Part shown: piece by piece, positions 5,203 through 11,187 of the stretch
Layout: each line of letters starts with the position of its first letter
Numbering within the stretch: the first letter of the stretch is position 1
DNA from: Opitutia bacterium
GTDB taxonomy: Bacteria; Verrucomicrobiota; Verrucomicrobiae; Opitutales; UBA953
DNA: 11,187 bases
Assembly: GCA_947488485.1 (NCBI GenBank)
Contig: CANKZO010000060.1
Coordinates: 1 to 11,187 of the forward strand
Direction: 5' to 3'
The notes under the pieces: generated by a model
The model's database searches: none
Told to the model about the DNA's origin: nothing
What the model saw: the letters and a program-made list of their open reading frames with translations, nothing else
Translations under genes and position numbers: made by a program

Positions 5203-5847
5203 TTATTCGAACGTCACCGGCGCGGCGGGGGCCGGGGCCGCGGGGGCGGCGGCGGGAGCGGGGCCGTTGGCGTCCCGGACGACACCGGGACCGGTGACCG
5301 TGACGGTGGGCTGGTTAGAGGGGGGCGCGCCGGCGGCGGCCTGCTTGAGCATGCCGAGCCCGCGGGTGCGGATCGTGGAGAGCTCGTCCATGATGGCCTG
5401 CTTCTGGTCGTCGCTCGCGGAGCGATACTGGTTCTCCAGTTCGCGCATGCGGCCGAAGTTGGCGCGGAATTCATCGTTGGCCATCGCCGCGCGGAAGGCG
5501 TCGCCGATCTTCTGGCGGTCACCGCCGAACATGTCGTCGACCGCTTTCTTGCCGTCGTCGCGCCAGGTGGCGAATTTCGCGTCGAGCTCGGCGACGGGCT
5601 TGGACTGCTTCACGAGGTCCTTCTCTTCGACTTCGGTGCCGACGTCGTCCTTGCGGCTGAGGTTGAGGGCCTTCGCGGCACGGGGCTTGCCGGTCTCGGT
5701 CGTGAGCTTGCTCACCGGCGAGCCGGAACGTTTGGCGGTGCTCTTCACCACCTTGCCTTCGTCGCCTTGGGTCCATTCGTAAGCGGCGTAGGCGCCATAG
5801 CCCAGCAGGGCCAGGGCGAGGATCGCGTAGAGTCGGTTCAGGTTCAT
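5203..5847 (-). CDS. Membrane-anchored helical protein with Pro/Ala-rich tail
   Basis: The protein has 214 residues and no recognised family. Residues 6-23 are a single membrane segment (YAILALALLGYGAYAAY). Residues 25-85 are a charged linker. Residues 86-172 are strongly helical, with FATWRDDGKKAVDDMF and an ELENQYRSASDDQKQ stretch that could form a coiled coil. Residues 173-214 are Pro/Ala-rich, ending in repeats of APA/AAP and VTFE. The start at 5845-5847 gives the membrane segment directly. The leader is C-rich (CCCCCCTCCC) with no Shine-Dalgarno. A TATATC word about 20 bp upstream of the start could be a -10 element. It lies 74 bp after the end of the gene at 5922-6593 and 18 bp before the gene at 5184, all on one strand. 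Confidence 0.78.
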   Translation of the reverse strand: MNLNRLYAILALALLGYGAYAAYEWTQGDEGKVVKSTAKRSGSPVSKLTTETGKPRAAKALNLSRKDDVGTEVEEKDLVKQSKPVAELDAKFATWRDDGKKAVDDMFGGDRQKIGDAFRAAMANDEFRANFGRMRELENQYRSASDDQKQAIMDELSTIRTRGLGMLKQAAAGAPPSNQPTVTVTGPGVVRDANGPAPAAAPAAPAPAAPVTFE

Positions 5848-5921
5848 GGGAGGGGGGTTACGAGATATAACTCCGGAGAGAAGGCGAAGTTACCAAGGGG
5901 GTGGGTCCGGTATCGCCCGGC

Positions 5922-6593
5922 TCAGGAAAACAGCAGCCGAAGCCACGTTTTTGAGTAGGGGAGGGCCATATGGTCGAGCCGGGCGGCCAGGAAGGCCGCC
6001 TCGATCTCCTTCTCAGGATGGCCGTCGAGCAGCTTGGCGCCTTCGAGTTCGCGACGCCCGCGGCGGGCGGCGTCCTGGACGTGCGTGTGCTTGAGCAGGT
6101 GGCCGATGGCGATGGCGATCGCGACGAGGGCGAAGCCGATCACCGCCCAAGGACGGCCTTTGCTGGCGATGAGCAGGAGGGGCAGGAGGATCGGCCAGGC
6201 GTTGCCCCAGAGGATCATGAAGGAATCCCACGACGCCAGTCCGCCGAGCTTGCGGTCGCGATGCTGGAGCGCGTGCCCCGCGAGGCGCGCGGCCCGGGCC
6301 ACGTCGAAGAGACGTTTGCCGGAGTATACCCCGCTCGAAAGTTTGATCGCGGGTTCGAAGGCCGAATAGAAATCGGTCACCGCGAGCGAACTCTCATCGA
6401 CGTCGACCTGCGGGACTTCGCCGCGGAGGAGCACGATGCGGGCGGCCTGGGCGCCGGAAACGCCGCGGACGAGCAGGATGCGGCCATATTTCTTTTCCAG
6501 GCTCCGGACGCGCCGCCAGGCGAACCACGGTAGCCCGAGGGCGCAGAGGCCGGCCAAGGCGAAGAGCAGGAGGATCTTGAACTCGAGATGCAT
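5922..6593 (-). CDS. YugP/Zn_peptidase_2-like membrane protein lacking the zinc motif
   Basis: The protein has 223 residues. The layout matches the PF04298 family (B. subtilis YugP type, putative neutral zinc metallopeptidase). It has an N-terminal membrane segment (6-25), a Tyr-Gly/Ser-Gly stretch with SGAQAARIVL (46-55), LAVTDFYS (70-77), IKLSSGVYSGKRL (83-95), the region that should hold AHExGHAxQ, then membrane segments at about 124-143 and 148-166. Here the active-site segment reads AARLAGHALQ (101-110). Arg103 and Leu104 replace the His and Glu of HExxH and only His107 remains. The DH of the upstream TDHYDP motif reads DF. The expected downstream acidic ligand segment (EFDAS type) is HVQDAA. 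By known family chemistry the protein should not bind zinc or cut peptides. It may keep a structural or binding role. GAGGT upstream of ATG 6591-6593 supports the start. Confidence 0.8.
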   Translation of the reverse strand: MHLEFKILLLFALAGLCALGLPWFAWRRVRSLEKKYGRILLVRGVSGAQAARIVLLRGEVPQVDVDESSLAVTDFYSAFEPAIKLSSGVYSGKRLFDVARAARLAGHALQHRDRKLGGLASWDSFMILWGNAWPILLPLLLIASKGRPWAVIGFALVAIAIAIGHLLKHTHVQDAARRGRRELEGAKLLDGHPEKEIEAAFLAARLDHMALPYSKTWLRLLFS

Positions 6594-6741
6594 GGCCTAC
6601 CTCGACCCTGCCGATTCCCGGGTTCCCATCAAGGACTACCTAGGTTCCGGCCGCATATGGGGAATAAGCCGGGGTGGATTCTGCGGGGGAGGCGCGGCGC
6701 TTCGTTGACCCGCGGGCTCTCCTCCGATTGGCTGACCGTCG
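6594..6741. promoter_or_regulatory. Divergent spacer between the YugP-like gene and the hem operon
   Basis: The spacer is 148 bp and should contain promoters for both directions. An AT-richer patch, CATATGGGGAATAAG (6654-6668), is the most likely -10 area. TTGACC at 6705-6710 resembles a -35 box for the hem operon, but no good -10 box follows before the ATG. I see no clear Shine-Dalgarno in front of hemF and no obvious regulator site. Confidence 0.35.
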
Positions 6742-7631
6742 ATGAATCCCGATCTCGTCAGAAACTACCTGACCGGCCTCCAGGATCGCCTGTGCGCGAC
6801 GATCGAGGCCGTGGACGGCCAGGCCAAGTTCATCACCGACGAATGGCAGCGCACCGAAGGCGGCGGCGGCCGTACGCGCGTCATCGCCGGCGGCGCGGTC
6901 ATCGAGAAGGGCGGGGTGGCTTTCTCGGACGTCCGCGGTCACGCCTTGCCTCCTTCCGCCACGCTCGCCCGCCCGGAACTCGCGGGCAAGGGCTTCCGTG
7001 CCATGGGCGTCTCGGTCGTCCAGCATCCGCTCAATCCCTATTGCCCGACCTCGCACATGAACGTGCGTTTCTTCTGCACCGACGGACCGGATCCGGTCTG
7101 GTGGTTCGGCGGCGGCTTCGACCTGACGCCTTACTACGGCTTCGACGAGGACGCGGCCTCCTGGCATCGCGCCGCGCGCGAAGCCACGGGCGCGCACCAT
7201 CCGAAGTTCAAGGCCTGGTGCGACGACTACTTCCTGCTCAAGCACCGCCAGGAGCAGCGCGGGGTCGGCGGCGTGTTCTTCGATGACTTCACCGAGGGCG
7301 GCTTCGAGCCGGCCTTCGCGATGATGCAGAAGGTCGGCGACGCCTTCGGTCCGGCCTACGCCGACATCCTCCGCCGCCGTAAGGACACCCCTTACGGCCA
7401 GCGGGAGCGCGATTGGCAGGAGGTCCGCCGCGGACGTTACGTCGAGTTCAACCTCGTCTTCGACCGCGGGACCATCTTCGGCCTGCAGTCCGGCGGCCGC
7501 ACCGAATCGATCCTGATGTCCCTCCCGCCCCGCGTGCAGTGGCGCTACGGCCATCAGCCCGCCCCCGGCAGCCCGGAAGAACGTCTGCTCTCGCATTATC
7601 TGAAGCCTCAGGATTGGCTTAAAGGGTCCTG

Positions 7632-7632
<1 letters not shown>
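6742..7632 (+). CDS. hemF: Oxygen-dependent coproporphyrinogen III oxidase
   Basis: The protein has 296 residues, close to the normal length of about 300. It converts coproporphyrinogen III to protoporphyrinogen IX in the cytoplasm by two oxidative decarboxylations that use O2. Visible family motifs are [18 protein letters not shown] (94-111), [13 protein letters not shown] (120-132), [18 protein letters not shown] (166-183), [16 protein letters not shown] (229-244) and [17 protein letters not shown] (247-263). The conserved His residues of the active-site motifs are kept (95, 105, 142, 168). It is the first gene of a hemF-hemE-hemH operon. Its stop shares one base with the start of hemE, so translation is probably coupled. 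The oxygen-dependent enzyme, rather than the radical-SAM HemN, points to haem synthesis under air, although HemN may be elsewhere. Confidence 0.96.
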
Positions 7633-8663
<1,031 letters not shown>

Positions 8664-8695
8664 CATCGCCCGCCGTCCCGCCTCTTTCTGCCCTT

Positions 8696-9721
8696 ATGTC
8701 CCGCAAAGGTATCCTGCTGCTGAATCTTGGTTCCCCAAAGAGCACTTCCGTGCCCGACGTCCGGAACTACCTGCGTGAGTTCCTGAACGATGACCGCGTC
8801 ATCGATTATCCAGCCCCCCTCCGCTGGCTGCTCCTCGAGGGCATCATCCTCCGGACCCGCCCGAAGAAGAGCGCCGCCGCCTACGCCAGCGTCTGGACGC
8901 CCGAGGGTTCGCCCTTGGTGGTCACGACCGACAAACTGCGCGCCAAGCTCGAGCAGGCCACCGGCCTGCCGGTGATCATGGGCATGCGCTACGGCACGCC
9001 CTCTTGCGCCGAAGCCGTCGAGAAGGTCATCGCCGCCGGCATCGACGACCTCTTCGTCATGCCTCAGTATCCGCACTACGCGATGTCCTCTTATGAGACC
9101 GTCGTCGTCAAGGTGCAGGAGGAACTGAAGCGACTCGCTCCCGGCCTGAAGTATCACGTCCTGCAGCCGTTCTACAACGACCCGGCTTACATCGACGCCT
9201 TGGTCGAGTCCGCCCAGCCTTGGCTCACCAAGCCTTTCGACAAGCTGCTCTTCTCCTACCACGGCCTGCCGGAGCGCCACCTGCGTAAGGGCGACCCTTC
9301 GAAGGCCCACTGCATGAAGATGAAGGATTGCTGTTCCCATTACAGCCCCTGCCAGGCCACCTGCTACCGCCACCAGTGCGTCGAGATGACGCGTCTCTTC
9401 GTGGCCGCCGCCGGCCTCAAGGAGTCCCAGTATGAACTCTCCTTCCAGTCCCGTCTGGCCGGGGAGAAGTGGGTCTCGCCTTATACCGACGAGCGTCTGG
9501 AAGCCCTGCCCGAAGAAGGCACCAAGAACCTCCTGGTCATGTGCCCCGCCTTCACGTCCGACTGCCTCGAGACCCTCGAGGAAATCCGCGAAGAAGGTAA
9601 GGAGACGTTCATCCACGCCGGTGGCGAACATTTCAACCAGATTCCTTGCCTCAACGATTCCGATATCTACGTAAAGTATCTCGTGAACCGGGTGAATCAC
9701 TGGAAGCCGGATCACCGATGA
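8696..9721 (+). CDS. hemH: Ferrochelatase with internal cysteine-rich segment
   Basis: The protein has 341 residues. It inserts Fe2+ into protoporphyrin IX, the last step of haem synthesis. Motifs are KGILLLNLGSP (4-14), FSYHGLPERH (186-195, catalytic His189), FQSRLAGEKWVSPYT (250-264) and CPAFTSDCLETLEEI (283-297, with the conserved Glu). Residues 206-228 hold six Cys (206, 212, 213, 219, 223, 228), the internal type of segment known to bind a [2Fe-2S] cluster in some bacterial ferrochelatases such as that of Myxococcus. The ATG at 8696 is chosen because it starts the protein just before the conserved NLGSP block. A TTG at 8660 overlapping the hemE stop would add 12 residues of Pro/Ser-rich sequence unlike the family. 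No strong Shine-Dalgarno precedes the ATG; coupling to hemE across 32 bp is possible. Confidence 0.95.
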   Translation: MSRKGILLLNLGSPKSTSVPDVRNYLREFLNDDRVIDYPAPLRWLLLEGIILRTRPKKSAAAYASVWTPEGSPLVVTTDKLRAKLEQATGLPVIMGMRYGTPSCAEAVEKVIAAGIDDLFVMPQYPHYAMSSYETVVVKVQEELKRLAPGLKYHVLQPFYNDPAYIDALVESAQPWLTKPFDKLLFSYHGLPERHLRKGDPSKAHCMKMKDCCSHYSPCQATCYRHQCVEMTRLFVAAAGLKESQYELSFQSRLAGEKWVSPYTDERLEALPEEGTKNLLVMCPAFTSDCLETLEEIREEGKETFIHAGGEHFNQIPCLNDSDIYVKYLVNRVNHWKPDHR

Positions 9722-9723
9722 GG

Positions 9724-9735
9724 AGCTGATCAGCT
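9724..9735. other. 12-bp perfect palindrome after hemH
   Basis: AGCTGATCAGCT begins three bases after the hemH stop. It is too short and loop-free for a good terminator and has no T-run. No clear terminator of the hem operon is visible before the hairpin cluster that follows. Confidence 0.5.
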
Positions 9736-9739
9736 TGAG

Positions 9740-9897
9740 GTAGGGTCTGCACTGCGTGCTGACCTAGGGCCGCCGCAGGGCGGCCGAGGGTAGGGGCGTG
9801 GCTTCGCCGCGCCCTCCGCAGAACAGGGCACGATGAATCGTGCCCCTACCTTGGTTCGCCCTGCGGCGAACGGCTGACCAAGGGTGGTCAGCCCTAC
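9740..9897. repeat. Cluster of six REP-like hairpins
   Basis: Six stem-loops stand almost end to end. They are GTAG + GGTC-GCAC / GTGC-GACC (9740-9764, one mismatch), GGCCGCC / GGCGGCC (9768-9785), GTAG + GGGCG-GGC / GCC-CGCCC (9790-9814), GGGCACGAT / ATCGTGCCC + CTAC (9826-9849), GTTCGCC / GGCGAAC (9854-9871), and GGCTGACCA / TGGTCAGCC + CTAC (9872-9897). Stems are 7 to 9 bp and loops 2 to 4 nt. The first members have GTAG on the left and the later ones CTAC on the right, so the cluster is roughly mirror-symmetric. The stem sequences differ from one another. It may also serve as the transcription end of the hem operon. Confidence 0.8.
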
Positions 9898-9918
9898 CTA
9901 GAGACAAAACTCAAAGAG

Positions 9919-9945
9919 AACCGGAGACCGGATGATTGGCTGGGG
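9919..9945. repeat. 27-bp module, inverted copy of 3186-3212
   Basis: Exact reverse complement of 3186-3212. It marks the outer edge of the inverted mosaic that runs from here to about 10330. Confidence 0.8.
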
Positions 9946-10110
9946 TGCCCATTTTCAGGTCTCGGGTCTCAGCCATCAGGAGGCAGGTGCGGGTGATCAG
10001 GTTCAGGTTCGGGTTAAGGAAATCAGCTCTCTGTCATCTGTCATCGATTCAGCCCTCCTTCATTTCGGGTGGCGGGTGGCGGCTCCAGGTGGCGGGTGGC
10101 AGGAATGATC
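9946..10110. repeat. Inverted mosaic: hexamer run and heptamer element
   Basis: Positions 9947-10015 are the reverse complement, with changes, of the CCTGAA-type run at 2237-2310. Positions 10029-10047 are a 19-bp direct copy of 2326-2344. Positions 10063-10103 are the complete 7-7-7-6-7-7 heptamer element in inverted orientation. No gene is seen in 9722-10342. Confidence 0.75.
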
Positions 10111-10170
10111 CATTCAGCCCTCCATTCAGTCCTCCACGCTGTCCTCCACTCAGTCATCAATTCAGCACCG
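10111..10170. repeat. Five 12-bp tandem repeats
   Basis: Units are CATTCAGCCCTC, CATTCAGTCCTC, CACGCTGTCCTC, CACTCAGTCATC and AATTCAGCACCG, exactly phased. They are the complement of the 12-mers at 798-845. One unit has the same GCTG/CAGC-type variant as a unit of that array (CACGCTGTCCTC here, GGCTGCGTTGAG there). Confidence 0.85.
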
Positions 10171-10236
10171 CTATGTCGTGACGCGGTCCCGACCCTACCC
10201 CCGGCAAACTAGGGCAGCACGCGGTGCTGCCCCTAC
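10170..10236. repeat. Two CTAC-anchored hairpins, inverted copy of 2066-2131
   Basis: Positions 10170-10200 are identical to the reverse complement of 2101-2131. Positions 10212-10236 repeat the GGGCAGCAC / GTGCTGCCC hairpin with CTAC on the right. The distance between the two hairpins is almost the same as in the other copy. Confidence 0.8.
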
Positions 10237-10241
10237 CTCGA

Positions 10242-10330
10242 GGCAGTGTCCTGAAATAACGAAAAACGAAAAACGACGAACCAAGAACCAAGAACCAAGA
10301 ACAATCCAGATTCCCAACCGCTAACCGCCT
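10242..10330 (-). repeat. Heptamer block, copy 3 (inverted)
   Basis: From 10259 to 10307 there are seven exactly phased 7-mers: ACGAAAA twice, ACGACGA once, ACCAAGA three times, ACAATCC once. Compared with copy 1 and copy 2, this copy has one more ACCAAGA-type unit and one more ACGAAAA-type unit, each a clean 7-bp difference. It ends with ACCGCTA-type heptamers shortly before the DUF1501 stop. Confidence 0.85.
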
Positions 10331-10342
10331 ATACCTATTTGT

Positions 10343-11187
10343 TTAAAACAACCTCGCGATCGGCTTGCCGCCGTCGGTCACGGGGACGGGCCGGGAGCCG
10401 GCCATGAGGTCGCGGGAGGTGTCGACGTTCAGGGCGGCGAGGATCGTGGCGTGGAAGTCCGGGATGCTGACGGGGTTCTCCACGACCTTCTTCGAGAGGT
10501 CGTCGGTCTGGCCGTAGGCGCCGCAGTGCTTCAGGCCGCCGCCGGCGAGGATCATCGAGAAGGCGGTGCCCTGGTGTCCGCGGCCGCCCTTGCCGTCGAA
10601 TTCCGGCGGGCGTCCGAACTCGGTGCCGATGACGACGAGCGTCTTGTCGAGCATGCCGGTCCGCTTGAGGTCCTCGATCAGGCCGGCGAGGGCGTGGTCG
10701 AGCTCGCGGATGAGGATGTGCTGGTTGTCGATGCCTTCGTTATGCACGTCCCAGCCGGCGCCGTTGATGAAGTTGAGGTTGTGCGAGACTTCGACGAAGC
10801 GCACGCCGCCCTGGACGAGGCGGCGGGCGAGCAGGCAGCGCTGGCCGAATTCGCCGCCGTAAGAGGCGCGCACGACGGGCGACTCCTGCTTGAGGTCGAA
10901 GTGGCGCATGAACGAAGGGCCGGCCAGGCGGAAGGCTTCCTGCTGCGCGGCCGCGTATTCCTCGACGGCCGAGCCGCCAGGGGCGCGCTCACCGAGGGCT
11001 TCGAGCAAGGCCAGGCGGGCGTTCTTGCGGTCGGGTGAGACTTCGCCCGGGGTCGTGAAACCGTTCGGTCCGGTCTCGGTGTCGACGAGGTAGATGTAGC
11101 CGTCCTTGATGCCGAGGAAGCCCGGTCCGCGGCTCACGTTCGGGTAGCCGATGAGCATGTAGGCCGGGACGGACGGGTCGGCGGCGC
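10343..11187 (-). CDS. DUF1501 family protein, C-terminal part
   Basis: Partial gene: the frame is open to the window edge ([14 protein letters not shown] reads through the internal Met at 11158), so the start lies beyond 11187. About 280 C-terminal residues are present. Family features (PF07394) are [62 protein letters not shown] and the closing [13 protein letters not shown] block. DUF1501 proteins are abundant in Planctomycetota and Verrucomicrobiota and resemble the alkaline phosphatase/sulfatase fold. They are usually exported by a Tat-type signal and paired with a DUF1549/DUF1553 cytochrome-like gene, which would be expected just outside the window. Biochemical function is unknown. The C-terminus ends ARLF-TAA and no terminator follows. 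Confidence 0.88.
   Translation of the reverse strand, partial: AADPSVPAYMLIGYPNVSRGPGFLGIKDGYIYLVDTETGPNGFTTPGEVSPDRKNARLALLEALGERAPGGSAVEEYAAAQQEAFRLAGPSFMRHFDLKQESPVVRASYGGEFGQRCLLARRLVQGGVRFVEVSHNLNFINGAGWDVHNEGIDNQHILIRELDHALAGLIEDLKRTGMLDKTLVVIGTEFGRPPEFDGKGGRGHQGTAFSMILAGGGLKHCGAYGQTDDLSKKVVENPVSIPDFHATILAALNVDTSRDLMAGSRPVPVTDGGKPIARLF

Noticed and set aside
4676..5782. A 368-residue plus-strand frame over the two membrane-anchored proteins
   Set aside because: Ser/Ala/Arg-rich without domain pattern. The minus-strand frames have membrane anchors, sensible ends and operon spacing, so those are preferred.
9722..10342. Insertion sequence or transposase remnant in the large spacer
   Set aside because: No reading frame with transposase motifs, no target duplication and no paired terminal repeats of an IS; only hairpins and tandem repeats.

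Overview
The window is GC-rich bacterial chromosome. A DUF1501 family protein, a ferrochelatase with an internal cysteine-rich segment, many small secreted Ala/Lys-rich proteins and long repeat-filled spacers suggest a member of the Verrucomicrobiota (Opitutae-like) or a neighbour in the PVC group. This placement is an inference from gene content, not from a marker gene.

Left part (1-3900, all genes on the minus strand): four small exported, charged, helix-rich proteins (110-661, 1033-1953, 2381-2842, 3328-3795). They share a degenerate helical domain, present twice in the second protein. Three of them end in the same nucleotide block, which covers a Lys-Lys-stop end and a hairpin. The spacers between them (371, 427 and 485 bp) hold no genes. 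They are mosaics of short degenerate tandem repeats with unit lengths of 6, 7, 8 and 12 bp, mixed with hairpins whose base carries GTAG or CTAC. The fourth gene has a normal intrinsic terminator.

Middle part (3900-6600): an N-formylglutamate amidohydrolase family gene on the plus strand. It overlaps by 8 bp, tail to tail, with a minus-strand group of three. In transcription order these are a membrane protein of the YugP/Zn_peptidase_2 type whose HExxH zinc motif has decayed to RLAGH, and two unknown proteins, each with one N-terminal membrane segment.

Right part (6742-9721, plus strand): a compact haem operon hemF-hemE-hemH, encoding coproporphyrinogen III oxidase (oxygen-dependent), uroporphyrinogen decarboxylase and ferrochelatase. 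HemE acts before HemF. The protoporphyrinogen oxidase step between HemF and HemH is not encoded here. The oxygen-dependent HemF points to aerobic haem synthesis.

End (9722-11187): a 621-bp spacer starts with six hairpins packed into about 160 bp. It then carries, in inverted orientation, the repeat mosaic seen between the left-hand genes. Last is the 3' part of a minus-strand DUF1501 gene that runs off the window.

The most unusual content is the repeat system. The same modules recur at several loci in both orientations, with whole-unit copy-number differences, alongside the array of paralogous secreted proteins.
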